This document shows, piece by piece, positions 1-11,330 of a DNA stretch of 64,000 nucleotides. Position 1 is the first letter of the stretch. Each line of letters opens with the position of its first letter. The notes under the pieces were generated by a model. It was not told the DNA's origin. It did no database searches and saw only the letters and a list, made by a program, of their open reading frames with translations. Position numbers and translations under genes: made by a program. The DNA is from Impatiens glandulifera (Eukaryota; Streptophyta; Magnoliopsida; Ericales; Balsaminaceae), in assembly GCF_907164915.1 (NCBI RefSeq), contig NC_061862.1, positions 80,255,718 through 80,319,717 on the forward strand, read 5' to 3'.

Positions 1-108
1 TTAATGTGGTGAGAGTTTACCTAAAATCTTTAAATAGTTATAAACTCGTCAAATTTATAGTTTATTTGAAATTGTAAGAGTTTAATTTGAAAAAATAATA
101 GTTATATA

Positions 109-152
<44 letters not shown>

Positions 153-736
153 GTATTTTATAGTTAGATAATTTTAAAAATTTATATATTTAAATATAAA
201 ATTAATTAAAAAATAAATAACTAAATAATACTATAAAAAAATTATATTTACAAAATTAATTATATTAATTTATTTATTTGAATAAATAATAACTTTATTT
301 TTTAAATGTAAAATTATATTATAAAATCAAAATTATTTATAAACTCGTAAAATCGTAATATCTTATTATCTTAAATTTAAAATCGTAAGAGTCTACTTAA
401 AATCAGATTCATTAACAACATGTAAAATCGTAAGATTTTAAGAGTTAATTCGAGATTTTAACCGTATTGGTTCTAATACCCATTATGAAAAATAATAATA
501 TGATTGTTTATTTCGAGTGAGTTATGTTCATAATTAATAATACACAAAGACAATATATATATATATAAATGAAAAACATAGATAATTGCATTAATTAATG
601 CATAGCCATCACATATTAGTTTATGATGGCTCTAGCTAGCCCAATTGAATCCTTTAATATTGTTTTATAAACTAGATAATCATATATAATTAATACATGA
701 TAAATTATATATACACAAATTAATTAGAAACATAAT
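1..736. other. AT-rich intergenic DNA downstream of the GGP gene
   Basis: No gene is visible. The stretch is very AT-rich and holds a TA dinucleotide run at about 117-147 and a short one near 554-566. The last part, near 690-736, is probably the 3' UTR and flank of the minus-strand peptidase gene. Confidence 0.6.
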
Positions 737-1503
737 TCATAATCTACCCTTAAGGAAGCCAGTGCATAGCTTTTTCCATGCCTCCCTATTAGGAGGCTCA
801 TCACGACCGTTCACTCCATTCTTCAGCTCTTGTGCATATGACTCCTATACATATATATGATTAATCATTATCATTATTAATTAATAATTAGTTAATATAA
901 ATTGAGGTACAAACCGTGATCTTATTGTTAAGGAGAAGACGATCAATGAGATGAAGAAGGATGTCGTTAGTATATTCAGGATGACCTTGAATACCCATGA
1001 TATGATCCCCGTACCTAAACATTTCTATTCCCGTCTTGTTAGACCATGCTAATACCTCGGCCGTAGAAGGAAGTTCCCATACCTATGTTTTAAAATTTTG
1101 TAAATTTTTTGTATATAGAGTTTAGTAGTCATCTATACATTATCAAATATATTACTACCTCGTCTTGATGGACCTCGACGACAGATAACATGTTTGGAAT
1201 TTGAAGAGAATTGAATAAACTCGAGGTTGAGGACGAGAGTTGAATTGTTCTTAATCCGATATCCCATCCAGATTTCGCCCTGCCTGTTTTTCCTCCAACT
1301 GCACGTCCCAATATCTGCCCATTTATTCAATATTATTTTCTTTGTACTAATAAGCTTTAATTAATTAATTATATTTATGATATCTATGCTAATCACCGAC
1401 CATTAATTTTCTAAAACTTATTAGGATATTTGTGATATTAGTGGAGAGGTATTGAGTATTTTGATCACGTGAACTGCCTGTGAAGTCCACGTCATCTATA
1501 TAA

Positions 1504-1548
<45 letters not shown>

Positions 1549-2875
1549 AAGAAAGTGGGATTTAGCTGGCAGAGAAGACATCTATAATGTATACTGACTT
1601 GTTGGTTTTGTCATTTCTGTATGTCTTACTTTGCTTGTCGGGTTTATTTGATATTTGATTATTGGAATAAAATTAGATTTTTATTTTAAAAACCAATCAC
1701 TCAATTTTAATCAAACAAAAGATTTTATGAAAAAACCCAAACAAAATCCCATTACCACTTCCTCAGAGACAGGGCCTTTGGGAGAAAGTTTCATTTTTGG
1801 GTTTTAAAGAAATTTTTTTAAGTGATAAACAATTTATTTACGAATATAAAAAATTAATAAATTAATAAAAAAAAATCCAAATAACCCACCAAATATGAAC
1901 TCATAGTTCATTTCTGAATATGGTAAAAGAATTACTTATTATACATAGTATAAATTAATCAACTAAAATATTGTTGGATAATTAAGGAAAAACATATTTA
2001 GATTATATTAATAAAATCAAATAAACCTCATTAAACAAGGCTTTAAATATGTGACCATTTTAACTTTAAAAAATATTAAAAAGATTGTTAGAATATTTTT
2101 TTAAAAATTTATAATTATTAAAAATTTATTTATTTTATTCTAATTCATATTTTACTTTAATATATTATATTGAGCTTTTTTGAAAAAAAGTTATTTTATA
2201 ATTAATAAAAAGTAAAAGTGATTTTGTAGATAACTTTGTAGTTAAAAAGAGAATAAAAAATAATATATTTTTTTGAATTGAGGTTTTAGCCTAACTACTT
2301 ACCTCACGTCTCATTCATTTTAAAGTGTTTTAGGTGAGAACGAAATCTTGATCTATTTTGAAGTTGAAATTCTTTAGTGAGAATTGAACCAACCTACAAC
2401 AACTCTATTCATTTTAGGTAATCTAGACAAATATATAGATAAATGGTAACAAAAACAAAATTTTGGATGATTAAAGTTTAGCAAATATATAAATATGGTT
2501 TGAAATAATGAATTTAAATTGAAGAAAATATTGTATTTAACAAGAAATGAAGGAAGAAAAAACCTGATGTCCAAAACAAATGCCAAGAACTTTGATCTTC
2601 ATAGAATCCAATTTAGCTAAAAGAGTAAGCAACCTACGAATCCACGGTTCATTTCCATGAGCATCATTGCAACTCCCCGTGATTACGAATCCGTCGTAGT
2701 TTCCGATCTCATTCTCATCCGGAAACTCGTCAAAAGCCACTCGAAATACTCTCCAATCTTCGCCTTCCTCGGCCAACATTCCAACAAACACCCCGAAATA
2801 ACCGCCATATTTCTTCTTCACATAATCGGAATCCTCAGCACAATTAAGAACACCAAATCTCTTACCACTCCCCAT
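737..2875 (-). CDS. Gamma-glutamyl peptidase (class I glutamine amidotransferase-like), four exons
   Basis: Plant GGPs are cytosolic cysteine hydrolases that remove gamma-glutamyl groups from glutathione conjugates, for example in glucosinolate and camalexin routes. Exons on the minus strand are 2564-2875, 1159-1314, 915-1082 and 737-844, all in phase 0 with GT/AG borders. Together they give 247 residues, close to the usual family length of about 250. Exon 1 starts with MGSGKRFGVLNC and ends in GICFGHQ, which holds the expected nucleophilic Cys of the amidotransferase elbow. Exon 2 carries the GGKTGRAKSGW stretch and ends HQDE. Exon 3 carries IQGHPEY with the catalytic His and Glu. Exon 4 ends WKKLCTGFLKGRL then TGA. 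The ATG at 2875 fits the family N-terminus; an in-frame upstream start would only add leader sequence. The exon structure comes from homology and splice signals. The exact GGP paralogue (GGP1, 3 or 5) and its substrate cannot be told from sequence alone. Confidence 0.9.
1510..1547. repeat. (TA)n microsatellite in GGP intron 1
   Basis: A run of TA dinucleotides follows a short AAATAT-rich stretch. It lies in the 1.2-kb first intron of the peptidase gene and is probably length-polymorphic. Confidence 0.85.
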
Positions 2876-3356
2876 TAACTTAACAAAAGAGAGAAGAGAG
2901 AGCTTTATTATTATGTTATGAATAAGATATAACTTATGACAAAGAATGAAATACATCTGCTAGCTAGCTTTATATATAAGTTAATTAATTAAAAAAAAAT
3001 ATTATTTTTACTACTTTTGCCACTTCACATTGAGCTGTCTATAGGATAATATTCTGGTCCGGTCTGGGTCCGGTCCGGTCCTAGACTTGAAATAGAGACA
3101 AGAGTTTTGCTTGTGGGATTGCTTTATTAATGGCTGGATATAATCCTTGTCATCAATTGGAGGATCATTCTACGTCCATACGTTATTTTTTAAATTATTC
3201 TCAAAATTAATCAAATCAAATCTATTTATTACTAAAATTTATATTCTTGGAAACTTAATTATTTTATTAATTTAATCAATATATATAAAGTAATTATATT
3301 TTAATTAAATTATTGGAAAAATGATGATATCATATAACCCATGACTTATATTAAAA

Positions 3357-3535
3357 TAAGAGAAATGATTAGGTGAGGGAATGACTTGGCATCATTTTAT
3401 TCGCTGAAAAAATCAAATAATTTCTCTCTTTTCTCTCTTTCCTCCCACTTTTATATTTTCCAACTAATGAAGGTGATGCCAAGTCATTCCCTCACCAAAT
3501 TCCCTCACTAAATTCTCTCTCTATCACTTCTCTTA
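3357..3535. mobile_element. MITE with long terminal inverted repeats
   Basis: The left arm contains GGTGAGGGAATGACTTGGCA (from about 3372) and the right arm contains its reverse complement, TGCCAAGTCATTCCCTCACC (ending near 3496). The outer arms AAGAGAAATGAT and ATCACTTCTCTT also pair. The middle is pyrimidine-rich. There is no coding capacity. Related GAGGGAAT / ATGTCA sequences recur near 46840, 46990, 61070 and 63300, so this looks like a dispersed family. Confidence 0.7.
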
Positions 3536-4989
3536 AAATAATTTATGGGTTTTGTTTTGATAAGTTAATATAATTTAATTTGAATGATTAATTATAATAT
3601 TATATAATAATATATATCTTCAGTTTCTCACAATTGATTATTTTTCCTTTTTTGGCAAAGAGAAAAAAGTTCATCTTTATACCTTTAATTAATGATAAGA
3701 AATAATGTAATCAAAATGAAGGAGGTTGAAAATCACAATTAAAATTTCTAAATTGTTGTAGAAATATTAATGTGATATATATAATTTTTGAGTTGATAAT
3801 GACTTATCAAAAGTTTCTTTTATAATAAACAAATTCATGAATATAATAAGATTTGATATATATAAGATATGACCGTTCAATATTTATAGAATCTTGAGAT
3901 ATTCTAATAATAAATAACAAATTATTAGAATCTTATCTAAGTTTTAATCAATTTCTTGTTCCAATTACAAAAGTTTTTTATTTTAAATTTCGATAACCAA
4001 AATTCTTAATTTGTTAAAATTCGGAGGTTAAATTATTGATATTAAAATTTTAATTATAAATTTCATTAGATAATAAATTAACGGTGTTTGAAATCGTTAG
4101 GTTTTTGTATAATTTTAACGATAAAAAGTCTCAAATTACGAAGTTTAAAAAAAAAAGTCCAAAATTTCAATTGATTCTAATAAGTAGCCAGCTGAATTTC
4201 ACAATTCGACATTTTTCCTTTGTTTGAATTTCATATAATTTGAGACAACAATAATAAAAGTTTTGTTTTTCCTATTTAGAAATAAATTAATTCACAGTTT
4301 CATTTGAGTATATATATATATATATATTGGAATTATAAATATGGTATGTTTAAACCCTTCCAAACACAAATAAATTTTATATTAAAAATTAATAATATTG
4401 TTAAACCAAATGACAAATTGAATCAAATAAATAATTACAGCAATCAATATCAAAATACAAATAAAAAAGGAAGCATAATCAAATATTATATAGGAGCATA
4501 GAAATCGTTACACAATATGGTTCCAAATTAACAGATCCAAACACAAGACAATTAAAGAACATTTTAATAATTTGATGGTGGAGGATTACGTGTATTTTTC
4601 GGTGTATGTTCTTAACTACTTGGATTGAATAACTAAAATCTGAATTGCAGCGATTGATTATAAAAATCAATTGATTTTATATAACAACAAAAAGAGTTCG
4701 ATTCATTTGTTAAAAAATCAAGCACAGTCATTGATCATCTTAGAATGTGACCTCCATTAATTTATACATAGACCCTAAACCAATAACGTCGAAATCAATG
4801 AATTTGGTATATGTTTTTGGTTATATACACATTAATTAGATAGATATCAATTAAATTACTTTATTACATATCTTTTCTTTTAATGGTAAGAAGGTAGTCA
4901 ATTTAAAATATTTTTAATAAAAATAAATCTCTAAACATCTTTTTCTTAAACATTATGTAAAAAGTCTAAAACTACTGTAATAATAAAAT

Positions 4990-5162
4990 GAGTAACGATA
5001 GATAACGAAATTTTGATGTCAATAATGGTGTTGGGAATAAGGTTGTGATACGTGATTGGACTTGCAACTCGTGATTGGACTTGTAACACGTGTTATGAAT
5101 GGTGATAATACATCATTTTCGACATCATTCGTAACACCAAATTTCGGTATATATCATTACTC
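4990..5162. mobile_element. Small fold-back MITE (GAGTAAYGATA ends)
   Basis: The left end GAGTAACGATAGATAACGAA pairs imperfectly with the right end, whose reverse complement begins GAGTAATGATATATACCGAA. The element is about 173 bp. The same terminal motif bounds the MITE at 46094-46288, which suggests one family. Inside, a GTGATTGGACTTG motif is directly repeated at about 5052 and 5072. Confidence 0.6.
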
Positions 5163-6310
5163 TAATAAAATAATAATAAATGAATTATTATAAAGACTTT
5201 AGAGAGCGTGTATATAAAAATAATAATAAATAAATAAAGCTTTAAAAAAAAAGGTTAAGTATAATTAGGTCATGCGGAAAAAGAGAGAAGCACGATATTG
5301 ACTTATGACGCAATACCAGGAGGTTTACCAGGAAATTGGGATAGGTTATTTCAATGCCCTTACATTTTTTTTTATTTTTTTTATTCATTTGAACTTGTAT
5401 ACAAATTAGTTTCTTTACCTTAATTTAGCAACGAATTTATTTAATTTTATAAACAAGGAGGATTAAAGTAGAATAAATCGAAAAAATTAATAAAATTGTG
5501 TCAGAAATTATCTTTAACCAATGATTGGTATGCAAATTTGAAAAAATTATGTGAAATAATATTGAATATCTAACTGAAATAGTGGAAAAAAAAACTCATA
5601 CAAATCATTGGAGAATATCTAAAGATAGTTTTTATATGAAAAAACAGTTTCATTAACTATTTATTAAAAAAAAGAAATTAAGATCCGATTAGTTCGTCTC
5701 TAAAATGGACCAACACGGAATAAAAAGGAATCACGAGTAACACAGTTAGAGTGGTATGAATAACAAACGACCTACCAAATGTTGATATTATTATTCGGAT
5801 TACGAAAATTTGAGACGAAAATTCAATCAAGGTAAAATGGATATCAAACCAAACAAAACGTAATATTAACTCAAATCTAACTAACTAAAAAAACAAAGTT
5901 CTTTTCGATTTTTGATGTTAGTAGAGTTATGAGAGGGGATCAAGAATAAATGAATTTTCAATTTCTTTGTATAACTGTTTTTTAGAAAAAGAAATGAGTT
6001 TACATGGTGGAGGAATTTGCGGAATTTCTTGTCAACATGAACACGGAACACGAGAATAGCCCCTAGTGAGTTACATAGCTTTTTGATGCTTTCTAAGGTT
6101 AATGTTACAACTTATAACCAACTTTATAACAACTCTTTTTGAAAAGTTTTTATATTTTATTATATGACTCATTCTTATAAATATGGATTAATAAAATGGA
6201 TGTAACTTTAAAAGAGATTATACTGCTTATTAGGAAGACTACTTTATCATTTAATTTATAATCAACCTAACCGGCCTAAATGTCGTTAATTTGTTAATTA
6301 TATTAGTTTT

Positions 6311-6563
6311 TGTTGATTCGTTAACCACGTAAATTAATAACAATAAAAAATAAAAGAAAAAACACAAAATATAATGAAGTTTGGTCAAACTGTCTACGTC
6401 TTAGGGAGTGTTGTCAAATATATTATTTCACACTTAAAGTTAAACATTGTATTACATTGTATTTATAGAGTAGTACATTATGTCACAAAGACTAAACTAC
6501 TATAGGCTCAACTCATTAACTATAAACTTAATTGACGTGTGTATATAAGCCACATATACAACA
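6311..6563 (-). mobile_element. Degenerate LTR of an old Tnt1-like copia element (3' LTR in element orientation)
   Basis: This sequence begins TGTTGATTCG and aligns with 23694-23946. Shared blocks include TCAAACTGTCTACGT-type sequence, GTCACAAAGACTAAACTAC and GTATATAAG. The two copies differ at many sites and by small indels, so the insertion is old. The element reads on the minus strand: its RNase H remnant is at 20664-20864 and its gag remnant at 22995-23180. The exact inner edge is uncertain by a few bases. Confidence 0.75.
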
Positions 6564-6653
6564 ATCTCTACATTGGCGAATATTCCATCTCATAGGAGAT
6601 AAATCACATACCTCCACCTTCGAGAAATTCAAGCCTTCTTAGAAGATAATAGT
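6564..6653 (-). mobile_element. 3' untranslated segment of the old copia element, cut by the SIRE-type insertion
   Basis: This segment joins the old LTR to the point where the young element entered. Its last five bases, ATAGT (6649-6653), recur at 20613-20617 as the target-site duplication. The reading continues from there into the RNase H remnant of the old element. Confidence 0.75.
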
Positions 6654-7994
6654 TGTTAGGATCTAGGTCGCCGCTGGTGGACCGGGGGTTGGACCGGTTA
6701 GCGGTTCTCACTCGTAGGGTGGTGGTTAATCCGGTTAGAGATTAACACCGGGGTTTCAATACTACACAACCTGTCACAAACCCTTGAACTGGGTTCAAGC
6801 GCGGAAGAGGTTTGCTTTCAGGTTGAAGCGGTGCACGTGTATGATAGGCGGAGTCGGTTTCGGATGATGGAGATTTGAAGAATGGTGGGTCGGTTTCGGC
6901 AATCTGGATACTCGGTATGGTTTAGTCGGTTTGGAGCGGTGTAGTTAGGTTAGTCGGTTATGTAATGAAGCCAACAGAAAGTAAATGACACAACAGATTT
7001 TATGGATGTTCGGAGATAAAACTCCTACGTCACCCCTTCCTCTCGAAACCGCGAGAAGGATATTCACTAAGGAATACAAATACAATCCGATCGAGACTTA
7101 TTTCCTGCTCGATAACACTCTTACAATTCACACCGAAATTGTAACACACACTTAGAATTTAGCTCTTAGGCTTTCTTAGAATACCACACTGTTATCACTT
7201 ATAGTAAATGCCTTCAACGCTTCACTTGTCTCACTTAATATCTCTTAATGTCGCACAGTATCCCGCTTTATGACTTTTTGTAACTGCATTTACTTTTCTC
7301 CAACTGCCTCCTTTTATAGGTGAAATATGCCAACGGTCATATTTCGAAGCCTTGAATCTGATTGGCTGATCAGAGTTGCAGTGATTCAGTGTCTCAGGCC
7401 TGCCGGTCTTCTCCTCAGACCTGACAGTCAATCTCAGACCTGGCATCCTGTTTCAGACCTGCCGGTCTGTAAAGCAAACCTGCTGGGTTTGTCTTTTACT
7501 CAATGTAGGCACTGTCTGCTTGGACAGTTGTCTGTACTTTGAAGATTTCCTTTCTGGCTTATCCCGAAGTAGAAGGATCCGGTAGTACTGTTTTCTGCAG
7601 TCTACAGTCTTTCCTCAGACTTACATGGATATGGAAGTATTCAGTCTGTTCCTTTGGTATCATTCTCAACAGATACCCAAAGTGTCTTCTTGTGCAGGTC
7701 GGCCTCTTGACTTGGCCTAGGTTGACCATTTGACTTGGCCGAATATCTTTTGATGGTGAAGTGACCGGGCTTCCTCCGGTCTTGTGGATTGATCGGCTTT
7801 TGAGCTTTGGCTTTTAGGCTTTGGCCGATCCATCCTCTGTGCGGTCACGTACCGAATGCTCTTGATTGGTTTGGTATCTTGACCGGTTCGGTACCTTGAC
7901 TTGGTTTTCTTATTCATCCGGTCCGGTTCCTTGTTCCTGCATGGGAAGTTTGTTTAAGTTAGGTTTATTTGAACCGGTATGAATTTATCTAACA
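6654..7994 (-). repeat. Left LTR (3' LTR in element orientation)
   Basis: This 1341-bp LTR is identical by eye to the right one except at 7295. On the minus strand a TATA box, CTATAAAAGG, lies at 7311-7320. Short ORFs inside (for example 7231-7446 on minus) are present in both LTRs and have no recognisable domain. Confidence 0.95.
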
Positions 7995-8008
7995 ATTTCT
8001 CCCTTTTT
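7995..8008 (-). promoter_or_regulatory. Polypurine tract of the SIRE-type element
   Basis: On the minus strand this reads AAAAAGGGAGAAAT directly before the TGTTAG of the 3' LTR. That is the expected position and composition for the plus-strand primer. Confidence 0.85.
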
Positions 8009-8353
8009 GATTATTTTATTTAAAATTATCAAAATCAAGTAAGTTTGCAACCGTAGGCCGGTTGTTTTGTTTGGCCGATTTTTTGAAAAAAAAAAAACTT
8101 AGAGAATTTTTCGAAAAATTTTAAGGGAGGGGTTTTTAAAAATTTCTGGTTTTGGAAGAATCTCTATCATTTATCTAACAATTCATTTATCTAACAATTT
8201 CTCCCTTTTTGATTATTTTATTTAAAATTATCAAAATCAAGTAAGAATGCAAAATAAGGCCGGTATTCAAAAATAACTTTATATATATTTATAGCGAACC
8301 GAAGAAGATAAAGCCTAAATACTTAAGACAAATAAGAAAAGGAAGGAGAGTCC
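8009..8353 (-). other. 3' untranslated spacer with a second copy of the polypurine tract and LTR edge
   Basis: About 60 bp spanning the LTR edge, the polypurine tract and the next 45 bp (7983-8043) recur at 8179-8239. A further short copy of the LTR edge (TTTATCTAACAAT) lies at 8170-8182. No coding sequence is visible. Confidence 0.75.
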
Positions 8354-11215
8354 CTATTCTGAGTCAGTGAATTCGTAGGCGCTCTTCTTTCTCTTTGGTG
8401 GTGGTGGCGGTTGCGGCTGGGAAGATTGTGGCCTTTTTGATCGAGACCGCAACTGTTCTACGACTTCTTCCTCGATTAGGTCTTCTTGCTGCGAGGGGCC
8501 CGTTTCAGCTGGTTCAGAGATCGTGTTGAGCGTCTCGAGAATTCGAACTTTCTTACTAGCCGGCCTCTTTCTTTTCTTTGATGCCGAAGCCGAGGCTGCC
8601 GGTGCTGAAACGGAAGTTGCTGGCGCTGAAGCGGAAGCGGCTGCCTTCTTCTTTTTCTCATTTTCCTCTGCAAAGCCGGCCAGCCTTCGTGTTTCCCGTT
8701 CCAGTCGTGCGGCATCTTCCGCAGCCAGTCTGGCCACTTTCTCGGCATATCCTGGGAATAAGGCTACGCCCCTTCTTGCTCTTTCGGCCTCTATTTCATC
8801 TTCGGTCAGCTGAGGCGCGGTTTGCTGAGTCGCTTGCGGTGCTTCTTTGTCTCTGCCAACCTCGGCGTCCAGCCTTTCCTGGACTCTCTTAGCAATTAGA
8901 GCATCGGCCTCTATAGCCGCGGCATCCGCGGCTTCCTTAGCTTTCAGGATCTCGGCCATCTGTGCAGTAAGTGCCTTTACTTCGGCCTCGAGATCTTCGT
9001 TCTTCTTTTCCAGTGCCGAGACTCGTTCAACTGTTGGGTCGACCCGTTCGAAATCCTTCTTTAATTCCGAAGTGAGACCCTCCAGAGCTAAAATATGTTG
9101 AGCACAATTTGCTCGCTCACCGGCCTCTTCCCATAGTCCGGTGGTAAGTTGCTCCAGGCGCTTTTGATGGTAATCCACAACGTTCTTTGTCACATCGGCG
9201 AACTGCTTGGCCGAATCAAAAGCGGTCTCGCATCTCTCCTTGAGCGGTTGAAGCTTGGAGACGTTGTGATCAAGTATTCGGTCATCAATCTTCTCTGATG
9301 TTGATGCTTCAAATTGCCGGAGTCGGTCCTCAATCCGCTTTGAAACAACCACTTCAAATTTTTGAAATAGGTCATCAATCCATTCCTTAGGAGGAACGAA
9401 GACGGTGGTTGCCGGTGGAGGAGTGGGAGCGGACTGCTCGGTCTGATGAGGATCGGCTCTCTCAACGTCGGAGTCTAGTATTTCAACAACCTCAGTAGGT
9501 GCTTCTGATGTGACCGCATCCTCTAAGTTCAGTGCCGCATTTTCCAGGATTGGTACCTCGACATCCTCTAAAGTTTGTGCCTCAACGGTTCCCGGAGTCG
9601 GTACCTCGATTGTTCCCGGAGTTGATATATCAACAGTTCTTGGAGTCGGTACCTCATCAGTTCCTGGTACTTCATCATCATCTGGCATCGGAGTCTCAAA
9701 GTCCCTCGGTGTCGCGGTGTCTTCCCTTGAAGTTGATGCCCAGTCCATTTGAAAATCTTCGACGACCGGAGCGGTATATACTGGAACTTGTTTCTGAACG
9801 CAGATTGCTTCTAACCGCGCTATCTCTTGGTGTAACTCCAATTTGCCTTTTTCGAGCTTTTCTACTACTAGCGGTGCTACGGTAGACACCGATCCCTCTT
9901 CGGCATATTCTTCCTTAATCTTTCTGATACGCTTTCTTATCTGTCGAAGCTGACTTCTCGGTATCAGCAGGCCAGTTCGGCATTGTACCTCATGAATGGT
10001 ATTGGATTTTGTGAGGCTTAAGATATGGTTCTCCACTTCCTCCAATCTGTTGATGCATTTTACCGAATCGAAATCCTGTAGGATATCTTTATATTTAGAG
10101 TTGAACCGGTAATCGTGCCATTCCAAGTACAAACTGATGACGTCCACGTTTCTTTTGATAATGCCCTGAAAGATATTCTGGGCTAGTCTTTCGGCCTCGG
10201 CCTCATCGGCTTCTTCCCTGCTGAGGCCTTCTTGATCGGCTCCCTCATGATTCCCTTCCCCATCCTCGGTGGTTTGAGGGTTGAAACTTTGTTCGGCATC
10301 GGTCGGAGTCCGAGCCGAGAGATCGTCCTCCTGATCCGTTCTATACTCGGTTCCTTCTGTTTCGGCTTCCTCATCAGCCCACTCCTCATCCTCTGTTTGT
10401 TGAGGAGGTTCTTCGAAAACTACCTTTTCCTTCCTCTTTCCTCCGGTGTTTTCTTTCGCCGGGGTCTTTTTCTTTGCGGCTTTCTTCTTTTGGCCATCTG
10501 TGGAGCTTGAAGCCGACGGCTTTCGTGGAAGAAATTGTTTTGATCGAATGATGCTGCTTTTTCGTATTCCAACACCGGGACCGACTTTGACCTTCAGGTG
10601 TAAGAATATCTTACCGAGTTGTACAGCATATCCCCAAGATCTGTCCGAGCCCGGTCTTACCATTCCCATAAGGTTGCTGAACACCGCCCTTGCCCAGTTA
10701 ATCTCTGTTCCATCCATCAGACGAAAAATCATCTTTATTTTGTCCCTGGTTAGATTACTGAAGTTTCCTCCCCTTGCCAGGATCGCCCTGGCAAAGACGT
10801 CACATGCCGGAATGAGCTCCGGTCTCAGCATTTGTTTCTTGCCGGATGTAGTAAGCGGTTCGTTGGTTGCCGATAGAAGTTGGCAGGCTGTTCTATATGT
10901 ATCCTCGTCCATTTCTGCCATAGCATCCATGCCGGTAGTTGGGAGACGCAAACTCTCGGCCACTACTGCCTCGGTAATCTCTATTTGAGAACCGCACACC
11001 GTTGCGAGGATCCTGTCGTAGGACACGGTTGCGGTTTTGAAGAACTCTTCTACCGCTTCCTTGTATATTATGTGAGGACCGTTAAGTAGATGTTCCAAAC
11101 CGGTCTCAATCAGCCGGTTAGCTACTTCTTTTGCCTCGGTCGTTCCATATTGCCGAATCTCCTCAAAGTCCACTTGAGAATATAACTTGAACAATGCCGC
11201 ATCACGACGAACCAT
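8354..11215 (-). CDS. Accessory ORF-C of the SIRE-type element: 953-residue protein with transposon-associated N-terminal domain and coiled coil
   Basis: Function is unknown. I chose the ATG at 11215 (MVRRDAALF) over the upstream in-frame one at 11314 because it aligns with the starts of ORF-A and ORF-B and lies about 105 nt after a TATA box. Residues 1-190 are a divergent copy of the ORF-A/ORF-B domain: VEEFFKTA at 55-62, LPTTGMD near 91-97, ARAIL at 142 and INWARAVF at 172-179. A Lys-rich segment (KKKAAKKKTPAK) and a very acidic segment follow. Next come a charged alpha-helical region, Pro/Thr-rich short repeats (VPTPGT-like), a long predicted coiled coil (ALEKKNEDLEAEVKALTAQM), an Ala/Lys stretch and a basic nuclear-signal-like motif KKRKRPASKK. 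The tail is PQPPPPPKRKKSAYEF. No signal peptide or membrane anchor is seen, so it is not an envelope protein. A structural or chromatin-targeting role is only a guess. Confidence 0.8.
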   Translation of the reverse strand: MVRRDAALFKLYSQVDFEEIRQYGTTEAKEVANRLIETGLEHLLNGPHIIYKEAVEEFFKTATVSYDRILATVCGSQIEITEAVVAESLRLPTTGMDAMAEMDEDTYRTACQLLSATNEPLTTSGKKQMLRPELIPACDVFARAILARGGNFSNLTRDKIKMIFRLMDGTEINWARAVFSNLMGMVRPGSDRSWGYAVQLGKIFLHLKVKVGPGVGIRKSSIIRSKQFLPRKPSASSSTDGQKKKAAKKKTPAKENTGGKRKEKVVFEEPPQQTEDEEWADEEAETEGTEYRTDQEDDLSARTPTDAEQSFNPQTTEDGEGNHEGADQEGLSREEADEAEAERLAQNIFQGIIKRNVDVISLYLEWHDYRFNSKYKDILQDFDSVKCINRLEEVENHILSLTKSNTIHEVQCRTGLLIPRSQLRQIRKRIRKIKEEYAEEGSVSTVAPLVVEKLEKGKLELHQEIARLEAICVQKQVPVYTAPVVEDFQMDWASTSREDTATPRDFETPMPDDDEVPGTDEVPTPRTVDISTPGTIEVPTPGTVEAQTLEDVEVPILENAALNLEDAVTSEAPTEVVEILDSDVERADPHQTEQSAPTPPPATTVFVPPKEWIDDLFQKFEVVVSKRIEDRLRQFEASTSEKIDDRILDHNVSKLQPLKERCETAFDSAKQFADVTKNVVDYHQKRLEQLTTGLWEEAGERANCAQHILALEGLTSELKKDFERVDPTVERVSALEKKNEDLEAEVKALTAQMAEILKAKEAADAAAIEADALIAKRVQERLDAEVGRDKEAPQATQQTAPQLTEDEIEAERARRGVALFPGYAEKVARLAAEDAARLERETRRLAGFAEENEKKKKAAASASAPATSVSAPAASASASKKRKRPASKKVRILETLNTISEPAETGPSQQEDLIEEEVVEQLRSRSKRPQSSQPQPPPPPKRKKSAYEFTDSE

Positions 11216-11320
11216 GTTTTGAGGATTCTGAAAATGAAAGAAATCGGCTTCGAAGGATTTTAGAAGTGTAGAGAGAGAAAGTGAATTTGTGAGAATGAAG
11301 AAGAATATGACCAAGGCCCC

Positions 11321-11330
11321 CTTTTATAGG
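11321..11330 (-). promoter_or_regulatory. TATA box upstream of ORF-C
   Basis: On the minus strand this reads CCTATAAAAG, followed by GGGGCC and a leader rich in C and T up to the ATG at 11215. It closely resembles the TATA box of the LTR itself (CCTATAAAAGGAGGC). This is inferred from sequence only. Confidence 0.6.

Larger units (their letters stand above)
2876..6310. other. Intergenic DNA between the GGP gene and the nested retrotransposons
   Basis: No protein-coding gene is supported. The first few hundred bases upstream of 2875 are the likely promoter of the peptidase gene; AT-rich TATA-like sequence lies at 2971-2978. Two fold-back MITEs (3357-3535 and 4990-5162) and a TA run near 4311-4328 are the only structures I can name. 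Confidence 0.5.

Noticed and set aside
1129..1330. Two 60-65 codon ORFs in the peptidase region
   Set aside because: They are exon 2 of the GGP gene read past its splice sites or in another frame.
7231..7917. Short ORFs inside the LTRs
   Set aside because: They occur in both LTRs only because the LTRs are copies. There is no domain and they overlap promoter and terminator sequence.
10446..10988. Plus-strand frame of 180 codons opposite ORF-C
   Set aside because: It is antisense to the coding strand of ORF-C and has no domain; the minus-strand frame runs through the whole region.
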